A stretch of 64,000 bases of DNA from DASSSY01 sp035708205 (GTDB lineage Bacteria; Bacteroidota; Bacteroidia; Chitinophagales; Chitinophagaceae). Position numbers and translations under genes: made by a program. The notes beneath the pieces are model-generated. The model was not told where the DNA came from. It made no database searches and was given only the letters and a program-made list of their open reading frames with translations. The DNA lies in assembly GCA_035708205.1 (NCBI GenBank), contig DASSSY010000001.1, positions 62,001 to 126,000 on the forward strand, read 5' to 3'. This document shows, one piece after another, positions 42,781 to 51,751 of the stretch (position 1 is its first letter; every line of letters starts with the position of its first letter).

Positions 42781-44064
42781 ATGAGTCAGCACTGTAATTT
42801 CATTTACAAATTCCCTAAGAAAGATTTAGAAAACTTAAAACTGAAAATGTTGAATTGGCTCCGGCCATTCAACATTTTTGCTTATTTGGATAATAACGAT
42901 TATCATCATCGGCCTAACCGTTTCGAATGCCTGATCGGTGCGGGTGCAGTCCAGACCTTTCACAATCCGGAAAACCTGCCTGAAGGCAAATGGCTTTTCG
43001 GTCATTTGAATTACGAATTCGGGCAACGGTTTTTTACGAAGGTCGGCTGGCGGAAAACCCCTTCCCAAAATACTTTTCCCAATTGTTTCTTCTTTTTGCC
43101 GGAAACGATCATCAGCATACCTTTTGGCAAAAGCGAACTGCATATTTCGACGATCGATCCGGACCCGGAAAACATCTTAAAAAGCATTTTAGCTTGCTCC
43201 GCTGATCTGCAACAGGCATCAGAAACGATCGTTCATTCCTGGCAAACCGATTTTTCAGAACAGGAATATGTCACACAAATTCAAAATATCAAACAGGATA
43301 TCCGCAGGGGCGATTATTATGAGCTCAATTTTTGCGTGCAAAGCCATGCCTGTTACGACTACGACAGGTGCCAGCCTTTTGATCTGTTTGCAAAGATAAA
43401 CCGGCAAAACCCGTCCCCTTTTGCCGCATTTTACCGGCAGGACAATCATTTCCTGTTATCCGCCAGCCCGGAACGTTTTCTTCATAAAGAAAAGCGACAG
43501 CTCCGGGCACAACCTATCAAAGGCACCATAAAACGCGGGCGGTCCGCCACGGAAGATGAGCAACTGAAAAATCAATTGATCAGCGACATTAAAGAACGTG
43601 CCGAAAACCTGATGATCACGGACCTGACGCGTAATGACCTGGCAAAAATCTGTACTGTAGGCAGCGTTCATGTGCCCGACCTCCTGGGCCTGTACACTTT
43701 TCCTACTTTGCACCATATCATTTCAACGGTTGAGGGCTCGCTAAAGGCCGATTCTACCTTCAAGGATATCCTGGAAGCCGCATTTCCCATGGGCAGCATG
43801 ACCGGCGCGCCAAAGAAAATTGTCCTGGAACGTATTGATCAATATGAAAAAAATCCGAGAGGCATTTATTCCGGAAGCGTAGGCTATATTATGCCTGACG
43901 GTGATTTCGATTTCAATGTCGTCATCAGAAGTCTTGTACTGAATACCGATACCCGGCAAATCCGGTATGCTACCGGTGGCGCCATTACTTATGACAGCAT
44001 CCCCGAAAAAGAATGGCAGGAAACCGTCCTGAAGGCAAAATCCATGAAAGAGGTGTTTCATTAA
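42781..44064 (+). CDS. pabB: Aminodeoxychorismate synthase component I
   Basis: A 427-residue chorismate-utilising enzyme. The family core fills residues ~150-427: QEYVTQIQNIKQDIRRGDYYELNFC, FLLSASPERFL, AQPIKGTIKRG, ENLMITDLTRNDLAKIC, STVEGSL, FPMGSMTGAPK and GIYSGSVGYI. The Lys in PIKGT is the mark of PabB; anthranilate synthases have Ala there. It should make 4-amino-4-deoxychorismate for folate synthesis with a PabA glutaminase encoded elsewhere. The N-terminal region is short. Downstream lies a DUF1573 gene. Confidence 0.88.
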   Translation: MSQHCNFIYKFPKKDLENLKLKMLNWLRPFNIFAYLDNNDYHHRPNRFECLIGAGAVQTFHNPENLPEGKWLFGHLNYEFGQRFFTKVGWRKTPSQNTFPNCFFFLPETIISIPFGKSELHISTIDPDPENILKSILACSADLQQASETIVHSWQTDFSEQEYVTQIQNIKQDIRRGDYYELNFCVQSHACYDYDRCQPFDLFAKINRQNPSPFAAFYRQDNHFLLSASPERFLHKEKRQLRAQPIKGTIKRGRSATEDEQLKNQLISDIKERAENLMITDLTRNDLAKICTVGSVHVPDLLGLYTFPTLHHIISTVEGSLKADSTFKDILEAAFPMGSMTGAPKKIVLERIDQYEKNPRGIYSGSVGYIMPDGDFDFNVVIRSLVLNTDTRQIRYATGGAITYDSIPEKEWQETVLKAKSMKEVFH

Positions 44065-44114
44065 CGCGAAATGCTTTTTACCTTTGCTCATGCTTATTGA
44101 AAATTTCAAAACAG

Positions 44115-44624
44115 ATGAACAGCCAGCTTAAAACCATACTCTTAACCGTCCTGACACTTTCGGCGCTGACCATAGCCATCGTGGAATTGACCGGCATCAG
44201 CCGGACGGCCCTGATCAATAAATTTTCTTCCGAACAGGAAAGAGCGGAAGCTTTAGGTCGTGAAGATCTGAAATCTTTCAACGAATTCCAGGATTCAGTG
44301 TCGGCCATGCCCGAGACCAGGATCGCCTTTGATTCCACCCGCTTCGATTTCGGCACCCTTAAAGAAGGCACGACCGTGAAACATACTTATACCTTTACCA
44401 ATACCGGCGAAGAACCTTTGATCATCTCCGATGCCATTCCCACTTGCGGGTGTACCATTCCTTCATTTTCCAAAAAACCAATCGCGCCGGGAGAAAAGGG
44501 TCATATCGAAGTAGCGTTCCACACCGCCAATCAAAAAGGTAATGTTCATAAAAATATTATTGTCGTTTCCAATGCCGAACGCTCCAGGGTAGCGCTCAGC
44601 TTCGATGCCCGGGTCATTCAATAG
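44115..44624 (+). CDS. DUF1573 membrane-anchored protein
   Basis: A 169-residue product from ATG 44115; the longer frame overlaps pabB. An N-terminal signal-anchor (KTILLTVLTLSALTIAIVEL) is followed by ~45 linker residues and a DUF1573 beta-sandwich at ~68-169. Motifs: FDFGTLKEGTTVKHTYTFTN, TGEEPLIISDAIPTCGCTIP with the CGC motif, and PIAPGEKGHIEVAFHTANQKG. This family is abundant in Bacteroidota and is placed in the periplasm; function is unknown, perhaps binding other envelope proteins like an MSP/Ig-like domain. It precedes the prenyltransferase gene by eight bases, so they are likely co-transcribed. Confidence 0.87.
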   Translation: MNSQLKTILLTVLTLSALTIAIVELTGISRTALINKFSSEQERAEALGREDLKSFNEFQDSVSAMPETRIAFDSTRFDFGTLKEGTTVKHTYTFTNTGEEPLIISDAIPTCGCTIPSFSKKPIAPGEKGHIEVAFHTANQKGNVHKNIIVVSNAERSRVALSFDARVIQ

Positions 44625-44632
44625 AACTAAAC

Positions 44633-45481
44633 ATGAAGAAATATTTTTCGCTCGTAAAATTCAGCCATACTGTTTTCGCCCTCCCATTCGCCCTCATCGG
44701 CTTTTCACTCGCCGTGGTCTATGAACAGCAAACCTTTCACTGGTATTTGCTGCTGACGATGCTGTTGTGCATGGTCACGGCCAGGAATGCCGCCATGGCC
44801 TTCAATCGTTACCTGGACCGGAAAATCGACGCTAAAAACCCCCGGACCGTTCAGCGCGACATTCCTGCCGGGCGCATTACCGCCAACCAGGCATTGATTT
44901 TTACCATTGTCAATTGTGCTCTATTTATTATCGTCACCTGGTTTATCAATAAAACCTGTTTCTACCTGTCGCCCGTCGCCTTATTTGTCATCTTATTTTA
45001 CAGCTATACCAAGCGTTTTACGGCGCTTTGTCATATTGTTCTGGGTGTGGGGCTTTCCCTGGCGCCCATCGGCGCGTACCTGGCGGTAACCGGCTATTTC
45101 AACACTCTGCCGCTGCTGTTTTCTTTTGCCGTTCTTTGTTGGGTTTCCGGCTTTGACATTATTTATGCTCTCCAGGATGATGATTTCGATAAGGAAGAAA
45201 AGCTGCATTCCATTCCTGCGGCATTAGGCAGAAAACGAGCGCTCCGGGTATCCAATGGGCTTCATATTTTGTGCTTTTTATTTGTATTGGCGGCAGGCAT
45301 ATTCGGCCAGTTCTCAGCCGTTTACTGGATAGGTTTCGGGTTATTTTCGCTGTTGCTCATCTACCAGCATACTTTGGTTAAACCAGATGATTTGAGTAAA
45401 GTGACTATGGCCTTTGCCAACCTGAACGGTGCCGGCAGCATCATTTTCGCGACATTCACGATTATCTCCCTGTTTTTCTGA
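44633..45481 (+). CDS. UbiA family prenyltransferase (menaquinone route, MqnP/MenA-like)
   Basis: A 282-residue polytopic enzyme with about eight membrane helices. Its two Asp-rich motifs are AFNRYLDRKIDAKNPRT (~62-78) and DIIYALQDDDFDKEEKLHSI (~175-195), which bind prenyl diphosphate through Mg2+; Y/FYSYTKRFT follows at ~122. The sequence is like UbiA and is often annotated 4-hydroxybenzoate polyprenyltransferase. Bacteroidota use menaquinone rather than ubiquinone, and many have the futalosine route, so the homolog MqnP is the best guess; which aromatic acid is used cannot be read here. It ends in a terminator. Confidence 0.88.
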   Translation: MKKYFSLVKFSHTVFALPFALIGFSLAVVYEQQTFHWYLLLTMLLCMVTARNAAMAFNRYLDRKIDAKNPRTVQRDIPAGRITANQALIFTIVNCALFIIVTWFINKTCFYLSPVALFVILFYSYTKRFTALCHIVLGVGLSLAPIGAYLAVTGYFNTLPLLFSFAVLCWVSGFDIIYALQDDDFDKEEKLHSIPAALGRKRALRVSNGLHILCFLFVLAAGIFGQFSAVYWIGFGLFSLLLIYQHTLVKPDDLSKVTMAFANLNGAGSIIFATFTIISLFF

Positions 45482-45489
45482 TGCTGATC

Positions 45490-45518
45490 AAAAAGCGACG
45501 CTTGGGGGTCTCTTTTTT
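45490..45518 (+). terminator. Terminator after the UbiA-family gene
   Basis: AAAAAGCGAC (45490-45499) pairs with GTCTCTTTTT (45508-45517) with one mismatch, ending in a six-T run. Confidence 0.65.
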
Positions 45519-45872
45519 CCGAACTTAACATCCTATACTTAAAGACATTAAGGCAAAGAGCTTTTTACGTGTACCAACATATCCGTGAGTATCATATTGG
45601 TATTTCAGGACATAACAGGCGCTTCTCATTCCCAGCCGGGGACTTTTCTGAAGGGTATTTCTGCACGATATATGCAAGAACGCATTTACCAGGGTCCAAG
45701 ACTTTTGTATTGCAGAAAAGCCGGCTATAAAAAACCTATACCAGCTGTTCCAAATTCAACCGGTTTTAACGGTGACAAAAGACAAATCTCACCCATGACC
45801 TTTGTCATAATTAATCCTACCAAATAGATACCTGAACGGTATAACATCTCATGCGCAGGTATCGTATAAACA
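45519..45872. other. Intergenic region with no supported gene
   Basis: About 350 bases between two terminators of convergent genes. Short frames on both strands cover the same bases but neither shows a domain or start signal. Nothing else is seen. Confidence 0.3.
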
Positions 45873-45909
45873 ACCACCGGGACCGAACAAAATGTTTGGT
45901 CCCGGTGGT
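45873..45909 (-). terminator. Long hairpin downstream of ssb
   Basis: ACCACCGGGACC (45873-45884) pairs perfectly with GGTCCCGGTGGT (45898-45909), and the inner bases GAACA/TGTTT extend the stem to about 17 pairs with a three-base loop. It starts 21 bases after the ssb stop on the minus strand; TTGTTTATA follows. Confidence 0.7.
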
Positions 45910-45929
45910 CAGATGAAGCCAACGCCTCT

Positions 45930-46322
45930 TTAAAACGGCAATACTTCCTCGTGCTCGTCAACGTTTTCCCCCTTGGGTAATGATCCTGAATTTTTTTTAT
46001 CCAACAGGATAAAATTATACAATTGCACTTCTGCAACAAAATGCTTTTGACCATTGGCATCTTCGTAATTCCGGTATATCAGCTTACCTTCAGCTAATAT
46101 AAAGCTACCTTTCTTCAGATACTGTTCCGCACGGTCTGCCGTCCGGCTCCAGGTGATGACGCGGTGCCATTGGGTATCTTCTTTCCATTCACCGCTGACC
46201 TGGTAACGTTCACTTGTGGCAACTCTCATGGTAACCTGCTTACGGCCGCTGTCAAAGTTTTTCACTTCGGGATCGGCGCCAAGATGCCCGATCAACTGTA
46301 CTTTGTTTTTCAATGTGTTCAT
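45930..46322 (-). CDS. ssb: Single-stranded DNA-binding protein
   Basis: A 130-residue SSB with one OB fold (residues ~5-108): NKVQLIGHLGADPEV, KQVTMRVATSER, DTQWHRVITWSRTADRAEQYLKKGSFILAEGKL and VAEVQLYNFILLD. It has a short linker and an acidic C-terminal tip ending EEVLPF, the peptide that recruits replication and repair partners. The linker is much shorter than in E. coli SSB, giving 130 instead of ~178 residues. Such compact SSBs often occur as additional copies in Bacteroidota, so another ssb may exist elsewhere. Flanked by a strong terminator hairpin and divergent from a zinc-finger gene. Confidence 0.92.
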   Translation of the reverse strand: MNTLKNKVQLIGHLGADPEVKNFDSGRKQVTMRVATSERYQVSGEWKEDTQWHRVITWSRTADRAEQYLKKGSFILAEGKLIYRNYEDANGQKHFVAEVQLYNFILLDKKNSGSLPKGENVDEHEEVLPF

Positions 46323-46542
46323 GACTGTAAAATTTAAAAAATGAAAAATAAATGACGATTTTATTTGGAATAAGAACGGCTAAAAATATTATTCATTCTG
46401 CCGCTGTTCCGAATTCCTGATGCAAAGATGCAGCACGGACAAGGCCGGAGTCGGTTTTTAATTGCTTATGAGCGGATGTAATTGTTTGTAACCGTTTGTA
46501 AATGGATAAAATTTGCTATCTTGTGCTAAAGATGAAGGTATT

Positions 46543-46923
46543 ATGAATAGTAACGAGCAACATTGCCTTTATTGCGGAAAAGTGATTAAAGGGCGCATTG
46601 ATAAGAAATTTTGCGATGATTTTTGCCGGAACAGCTACAATAATGAGCATAACAGCGACGCCAATAACCTCATGCGCAATATCAATAACATCCTGAGAAA
46701 AAACCGCAGGATCCTAAAAAGCTGTATTCCTCCTCATTCCGAAACTATTAAGACCAAACGGGATCATCTCTTACAAAAAGGCTATCAGTTCCCATACCAC
46801 ACCCATTTTTACGAAACACAAAAAGGCCAGGTTTACACCTTTTGCTACGAATACGGTTTCCTGCCCCTGGAACAAGATATTTTCCTTATTGTCCACCGGA
46901 AAAGCCCGGAAAAAGAAGTATGA
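46543..46923 (+). CDS. Zinc-finger protein with N-terminal C4 ribbon, unknown function
   Basis: A 126-residue protein from ATG 46543. Residues ~6-28 make a treble-clef-like zinc site: CLYCGKVIKGRIDKKFCDDFC, i.e. CxxC and CxxxC, close to DUF2116/FCS-type fingers. It is followed by a conserved RNSYNNEHN helix. Residues ~35-65 are a basic helix (LMRNINNILRKNRRILKS). The rest is a small mixed domain with GYQFPYHTHFYET and VYTFCYEYGFLPLE. A TTTG -18- TATCTTG promoter-like pair lies upstream (near 46484-46513). It is divergent from ssb and 130 bases from a downstream minus-strand gene. A role in nucleic-acid binding is inferred from the finger and basic helix. Confidence 0.7.
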   Translation: MNSNEQHCLYCGKVIKGRIDKKFCDDFCRNSYNNEHNSDANNLMRNINNILRKNRRILKSCIPPHSETIKTKRDHLLQKGYQFPYHTHFYETQKGQVYTFCYEYGFLPLEQDIFLIVHRKSPEKEV

Positions 46924-47133
46924 TCCAGGACATGAGCTATCGAGCGGGCACTGGGTCATGAAGGAATGACGACAGTAAAAAGCCTATTGCCCCTCCGGAG
47001 CCCGGCGAATTGTTCAACCCCTTTGCGTCTGGTGTTACTGCAAGAAAAACCATAAGTCCATAAGTATGAAGAGGCCGCTAATTTAATATACGGCAAGCGC
47101 ATCAGCACCATAATTGCAGATGTCAAGAAATTA

Positions 47134-47685
47134 TCAGGCCGGCAGGTCATAGTGTAATCTACCATGGATGACCTTAGCCGCTTTTGTAAAAGGATGCGGT
47201 GTTTCCTTATGCTGGCCCATAATATGAAAAACCTGCCAGCCCCTTACTTTCAGGTAGTCACTGATCATAGAACGATGACAACGCCACCAAACGGCTTCAG
47301 CACACATGACAGCCGTTCTTTGAGTCCGTGCAATCTTTTCCAGTTCTGTAATGCCCTCCCGAAATGATACCGTTTCCATATAATCCGCATAGCCGCGAAA
47401 GGCGGGATGCTTCCAGGCAATGTTTTTAGAGTCCGCAAGCACCTTTCTCCTGCCGCCTAGCTCTTTGATGAGCCGGTAAGATATGCCGGATTTTGGCAGG
47501 GCGACGGCTAAATTTTCTTTATCAAATTGAGGGAATTTCCGTGAACCGGGCAGGCTTCGGACATCCACCAGGCATTTTATTCCGAAAGACTGTAACCATG
47601 ATAAAAACTCCGCCCAGGTATGAGTGGAGTGACCAATTGTCCAGATTACGGGGACATTATCGGTTATCATGCTTTCGCTTTTCAT
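47134..47685 (-). CDS. DUF488 domain protein
   Basis: A 183-residue DUF488 protein; start at ATG 47685 (or 47670), the upstream ATG 47730 adding an unlikely basic leader. Motifs: WTIGHSTHTWAEFLSWLQSF, CLVDVRSLPGSRKFPQFDKE, GGRRKV, HPAFRGYADYMET and the family signature MCAEAVWWRCHRSMISDYL with its Cys/Arg/His. This is the longer DUF488 type, distinct from the short protein at 15965-16315. Function is unknown; the conserved CAE...CHR pattern suggests an enzyme active site. It stands alone. Confidence 0.87.
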   Translation of the reverse strand: MKSESMITDNVPVIWTIGHSTHTWAEFLSWLQSFGIKCLVDVRSLPGSRKFPQFDKENLAVALPKSGISYRLIKELGGRRKVLADSKNIAWKHPAFRGYADYMETVSFREGITELEKIARTQRTAVMCAEAVWWRCHRSMISDYLKVRGWQVFHIMGQHKETPHPFTKAAKVIHGRLHYDLPA

Positions 47686-47972
47686 TACCGTTGGATATTG
47701 TTGCCTTTTATTCTTGTGAACAACAATCAAAATTAGCGTATTTTAGAGAAATTGGCGGATAGGATCCAGGCCTGCCGTATCTTGTCAAAACAACCGGGGC
47801 AACACTTGTTCGGGTAACAGCAGGAATCCTGTAATTCATGCTGTTGGAATATTGCGTTCTTAAAGTTTGGTATTATGTCAGGGATATTGAATGTATCATT
47901 CCTCATTTAATCGTCTTTCTTATCCCAGGACGGGTACAAACGAAGCCTTAATATAGTCATTACCGTAGTTTG

Positions 47973-48992
47973 TTAACCGTAAACCTGCACCTCCCTCTCG
48001 AGCAAAATACCAAATTTTTCAGACACTGATAAAATGATCTTTTGAGAGAGGTCATAAATGCTCTTACCGTTTCCGCCCCCATAGTTCACCAAAACCAGTG
48101 CCTGGCGCGGATGAACGCCGATATTCCCGTCGCGGAACCCTTTCCAGCCACATTGTTCGATCAGCCAGGCCGCCGGGATCTTATACTGTCCCGCCCCGGT
48201 CTCATAGAAGGGGATTTCCGGGAAACGGCTTTCAAGACGGCCGAACCGGTCGCTGCTGATAACCGGGTTCTTGAAAAAGCTGCCCGCGTTACCCACCACT
48301 GCCGGGTCAGGCAGCTTACTGCGCCGGATCCGGGTAACGGCATCGGAAACGGCTTTCAGGGACAGTTCTTTTAAACCCATGACCTCTAATTCTTTCCGGA
48401 TGCCGCCATATTCTATATTGAAAACAGGCTTTTTGCGTAATTGAAAGATGACGGAAGTAATCATGAACCGGCCTTTGTATTGATTTTTAAAGATACTGTC
48501 GCGATAACCCAACCGACAATCGATATTGCTAAAAATACGGAAGCATTTTTGCTGAAGGTCCCAGGCTTTTACACGGAAAAGGGTATCCTTGATCTCAGCA
48601 CCGTAAGCACCGATATTCTGCACCGGGGCGGCTCCGACCTTACCGGGAATGAGTGACAGGTTTTCCAGGCCGCCAAAGCCCGATTGGACGGTGTACAATA
48701 CGAAATTATGCCACACTTCGCCTCCTCCGGCTTCGACCCAGACAAAATCCTTATCTTCATCAATAATGCGTTTGCCCTTGATATTGTTCCGGATGACCCA
48801 TTCCCTGACATCGGTGGTAAAAAGGAAATTACTGCCGCCGCCTAAGACCAGGATACCTTGTTGATATTCCTCGTGGCCCGGGAGTTCCGCCAGTTGATCT
48901 TCATGGGTAATAAGGCTCATTGCCGACGCGTTTCGGGCCATGCCAAAAGTATTATAGGGCAGCAGGGATATGTTTTTTTCTATTTCAATCAT
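47973..48992 (-). CDS. murB: UDP-N-acetylenolpyruvoylglucosamine reductase
   Basis: A 339-residue FAD enzyme that reduces UDP-GlcNAc-enolpyruvate to UDP-MurNAc in peptidoglycan synthesis. FAD domain: NISLLPYNTFGM at the N-terminus, ILVLGGGSNFLFT (~48-60), GLENLSLIPGKVGAAPVQNIGAYG (~113-136). Substrate domain: YRDSIFKNQYKGRFMITSV, and VVGNAGSFFKNPV (~227-239) with the catalytic Ser. AAWLIEQCGWKGFRDGNIGVH follows near 280. This is the type I MurB layout, as in E. coli. A -7 motif TACCTTTG lies 34 bases upstream of the ATG. Confidence 0.95.
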   Translation of the reverse strand: MIEIEKNISLLPYNTFGMARNASAMSLITHEDQLAELPGHEEYQQGILVLGGGSNFLFTTDVREWVIRNNIKGKRIIDEDKDFVWVEAGGGEVWHNFVLYTVQSGFGGLENLSLIPGKVGAAPVQNIGAYGAEIKDTLFRVKAWDLQQKCFRIFSNIDCRLGYRDSIFKNQYKGRFMITSVIFQLRKKPVFNIEYGGIRKELEVMGLKELSLKAVSDAVTRIRRSKLPDPAVVGNAGSFFKNPVISSDRFGRLESRFPEIPFYETGAGQYKIPAAWLIEQCGWKGFRDGNIGVHPRQALVLVNYGGGNGKSIYDLSQKIILSVSEKFGILLEREVQVYG

Positions 48993-49026
48993 TCTAAATG
49001 GCTGGGCAGATCCGTTAAATACCCGG

Positions 49027-49034
49027 CAAAGGTA
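49027..49034 (-). promoter_or_regulatory. -7 element TACCTTTG before murB
   Basis: The plus-strand CAAAGGTA reads TACCTTTG on the coding strand, 34 bases before ATG 48992. Confidence 0.45.
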
Positions 49035-49130
49035 GCATATTGGTTACGGGAAAAAGAAATGGGAACGGCATTAATATGCTATTCCCACCATTTTTAACCA
49101 GTATGAAAAATTATTTCCGGTCCAAATCAA

Positions 49131-49688
49131 TTATTTTGTCCAGGTAGAGTAATTGTCATTACCGGCAATCCCGAAACGGTCAACCGTACCATCTTCGTAA
49201 GTTACCTGATAATGCAACATCAGCTTGCCATGTAGATCATAAAAAGCTTCCGGCACAGCATAGCCTTTACCTTCAACCATAAGGGTCTGTTCGCCAACCT
49301 GGATGGGCTGGCGGTCAATCATAATGGTATCTCCCTTTACATGGGCCTTTACTTCCCCGTTATATTTATTGTAGAAATTGCGGATCAGCACATCGTTAAT
49401 CTGCTCGCCATCTTCAACAGAAACCGCGTATCGTGCGGGATTGGAGGCCGTCCCATCTTCCGTAACGGTCCATGTACCTTTGAATTTATCCCTGGTAATG
49501 GTTTCACAACGTTCACCTTCATAGCCGGTCTTACAAAGACAGGAACCATCATCCTGGCAAACGCCATCATAAGCACAGACAACAGCTTTACATTTATCTT
49601 CTTTACAGGAGCTTAGTGTAATAACAGTACCTAAGGCTAAGACGCCAATAGCGGAAAGTAAGGTAGATTTTAGTTGAATACGCATCAT
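49131..49688 (-). CDS. EGF-like domain lipoprotein
   Basis: A 185-residue lipoprotein: signal peptide with TVITLSSC as lipobox (Cys ~28). Immediately after it is a six-cysteine EGF-like module, CKAVVCAYDGVCQDDGSC and LCKTGYEGERCE (~33-62), with the order C-C-C-C-C-C typical of EGF. Residues ~65-185 are a lipocalin-like or beta-sandwich part (FKGTWTVTEDGTAS, YDLHGKLMLHYQVTYEDGTVDRFG). EGF modules on lipoproteins are common in Bacteroidota surface proteins; the ligand is unknown. It stands alone between murB and meaB. Confidence 0.8.
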   Translation of the reverse strand: MMRIQLKSTLLSAIGVLALGTVITLSSCKEDKCKAVVCAYDGVCQDDGSCLCKTGYEGERCETITRDKFKGTWTVTEDGTASNPARYAVSVEDGEQINDVLIRNFYNKYNGEVKAHVKGDTIMIDRQPIQVGEQTLMVEGKGYAVPEAFYDLHGKLMLHYQVTYEDGTVDRFGIAGNDNYSTWTK

Positions 49689-49870
49689 ATTTATGTTTTT
49701 AATTGATATCGCCTTTACGGCATTTTATGGATTACAAGAATTACGGCAATAAAAGTAAAAAAAGAAATTGAAAATCCAAATTTTCCGCGGCAATCTTTCT
49801 TATTTCTTCATGGATCCCGGCCCGTCGCCGCCCGGGAACAATTGAACATATAAGCGTTGGCTAAGGCCCG

Positions 49871-50854
49871 TTATCTTTTCCGAAGCCGGAGAATGTTAAA
49901 AACGGCGGAATAAGGACTTTGCTCTTGCCGGACAACCGCGTGTTCAGACCGTGAAATAAGCTGCCGCATTTCCGGATCCTGAAAAATCTCATTCATGATG
50001 CCTTCCCGCAGCAGCTTCCGGAAAGTGTAGCGGTTTTGTTCCGCGCGTCGTTGCTCAAAATAGCCGCTGCGTTTTTGCTGCTGCACAAATTGCCAGATCA
50101 GGGCGACTACCTCATCAATGCCCAGGCCCGATAGCGCTGAGGCGATAAGCGTTTTGGGCGACCAGCCGGATGGTTTCGGCGGCAGGAAATGTAATGCCCG
50201 CGCGTATTCCGTTCTGGCCAGCTTCGCTTTTCCCAGGTTGTCGCCATCCGCCTTGTGAATCAACACGGCATCCGCCATTTCCATAATGCCGCGCTTAATC
50301 CCCTGGAGCTCGTCGCCGGCACCCGTAAGCATCAATAATAAAAAGAAGTCCGTAAGCTGGCTGACTTCGGTCTCACTTTGCCCCACACCAACCGTTTCCA
50401 CTAAAATATATTCGTAACCGGCCGCTTCGCAAAGGATAATGGCTTCTTTTGTCTTGTAGGTCAGCCCGCCCAAATGCCCCCAGGTTGCTGACGGGCGAAT
50501 AAAGGAACCGGGATGAACGGACAGGCGTTCCATCCGGGTCTTATCGCCCAGAATGCTGCCCTTACCAACACTGCTGGAGGGGTCAATAGCCAAAACAGCC
50601 ACTTTTGCCCCCTTTTCAATAAGTTTCATGCCAAAGGCATCGATAAAAGTACTTTTGCCCACACCGGGAACCCCGGTTATGCCGATACGAACGGAATTCC
50701 CGGAATACGGCAGGACGCGGTCAATCAAGGCCATCGCCATCTGCTGATCTTCCGGCCGGCCCGATTCGGTAAGCGTGATCGCCCGGCTAAGCTGGGCAAT
50801 ATTGCCGGCCCGAAGTCCCCGAAACAATTCCTGTATGTCCGTTTTCCGGCTCAA
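49871..50854 (-). CDS. meaB: MeaB/ArgK family GTPase (methylmalonyl-CoA mutase chaperone)
   Basis: A 327-residue G3E-type P-loop GTPase. Motifs: IGITGVPGVGKSTFIDAF (~57-74, G1), VLAIDPSSSVGKGSILGDKTRM (~91-112), FIRPSATWGHLGGL (~118-131, usually PSPSSGTLGG), ILVETVGVGQSETEVSQLTDFF (G3) and HKADGDN (~200, an NKAD-like base-specificity motif). C-terminal dimerisation helices are seen (~265-327). MeaB protects and loads the adenosylcobalamin-dependent methylmalonyl-CoA mutase, linking this genome to B12 use together with the riboswitch at 3521-3660. The mutase genes are not in the window. It follows pepE by 10 bases on the same strand. Confidence 0.93.
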   Translation of the reverse strand: MSRKTDIQELFRGLRAGNIAQLSRAITLTESGRPEDQQMAMALIDRVLPYSGNSVRIGITGVPGVGKSTFIDAFGMKLIEKGAKVAVLAIDPSSSVGKGSILGDKTRMERLSVHPGSFIRPSATWGHLGGLTYKTKEAIILCEAAGYEYILVETVGVGQSETEVSQLTDFFLLLMLTGAGDELQGIKRGIMEMADAVLIHKADGDNLGKAKLARTEYARALHFLPPKPSGWSPKTLIASALSGLGIDEVVALIWQFVQQQKRSGYFEQRRAEQNRYTFRKLLREGIMNEIFQDPEMRQLISRSEHAVVRQEQSPYSAVFNILRLRKR

Positions 50855-50864
50855 AATTTTGAAT

Positions 50865-51566
50865 TTAAAAGGCTAAGACACTACCGGGCGCTAACTCATA
50901 AGGTGTTTTGCCCGCTTCAAATATACGCGATGAAAAGGCGCCTTCCGTGGTGATGCTATCGTCAATAACGCGAATCCAGCTGCCTTCCCGAAGCCCCACA
51001 ACGGGCGTATTTTGCTGGCTCAAAAATTCCAGGATGCGGGTTTCGCGGGTTTCGCCGTTATGTTTTGAGTCGGGGTCCGGGTCTAAATAATGCGGATTAA
51101 TATTGAAGGGCACTAAACCCATGGTTTGAAAAGATGGCGGATAAACAATGGGCATGTCATTAGTGGTTTGCAGGGACAAGCCGCCGATATTGCTGCCCGC
51201 GCTCGTGCCCAGGTAAGGCTTTCCTTTTTCCACTTCAGCCTTCAGGATATTCATTAATTTTTTTTCCCAAAGCGTTTTGACCAATAAAAAAGTATTGCCC
51301 CCGCCGACAAAGAAGGCCTGCCCGCCTTGTAAAGCCGCTACAGGATCGCCCGAAGCTTCGAGCCCGGTAATCTTTTTGTTGATGCTGCTGAAAAACGCGG
51401 CGGCTTTCGCGGTGTAATCTTCATGGCTGATGCCGCCCGGCCGGGCATAAGGAATGAAAATAATCTCGTCCCTACCCTCGAAAAGGTTGACTAATTCGGA
51501 TCTGATATAAGCCAGGTATTCCTGGCCGAAAAGGCTTGAAGTGCTGGCTAAAATAATATTTTTCAT
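50865..51566 (-). CDS. pepE: Peptidase E (alpha-aspartyl dipeptidase, family S51)
   Basis: A 233-residue cytoplasmic serine peptidase that cleaves Asp-Xaa dipeptides. Start at ATG 51566 (MKNIILASTSSLFG); the longer upstream frame adds non-conserved sequence. Motifs: EIIFIPYARPGG, GGQAFFVGGGNTFLLVK and the nucleophile PYLGTSAGSNIGG near 120. A conserved tail with FNINPHYLDPDPDSKHNGETRETRI contains the catalytic His and substrate Arg/Glu. It precedes meaB by 10 bases, so they form an operon. Confidence 0.92.
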   Translation of the reverse strand: MKNIILASTSSLFGQEYLAYIRSELVNLFEGRDEIIFIPYARPGGISHEDYTAKAAAFFSSINKKITGLEASGDPVAALQGGQAFFVGGGNTFLLVKTLWEKKLMNILKAEVEKGKPYLGTSAGSNIGGLSLQTTNDMPIVYPPSFQTMGLVPFNINPHYLDPDPDSKHNGETRETRILEFLSQQNTPVVGLREGSWIRVIDDSITTEGAFSSRIFEAGKTPYELAPGSVLAF

Positions 51567-51751
51567 ATAATGTCTTATGAGATAATCTTTTGCGTGTTTT
51601 AGAACCATCGCTCCCGAAGCAAATGTAGGCAATGTTTCCGCATTTTGCGGCGCTTCGGAACGAATTGCAGACAATATTAATTGTTACAGGTCGGCCTGGC
51701 AGGAATCTCTTTCGCTAAGATTTCAGTAATTTCGCTGAAAGGAGTCTTGTT

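Noticed and set aside
45585..45827. Plus-strand ORF of 80 codons and the minus-strand frame over the same bases
   Set aside because: It lies between terminators of convergent genes, has no domain, no ribosome site and no promoter motif.
46956..47165. Minus-strand ORF of 69 codons overlapping the DUF488 gene end
   Set aside because: No start signal or recognisable sequence, and it overlaps a well-supported gene.
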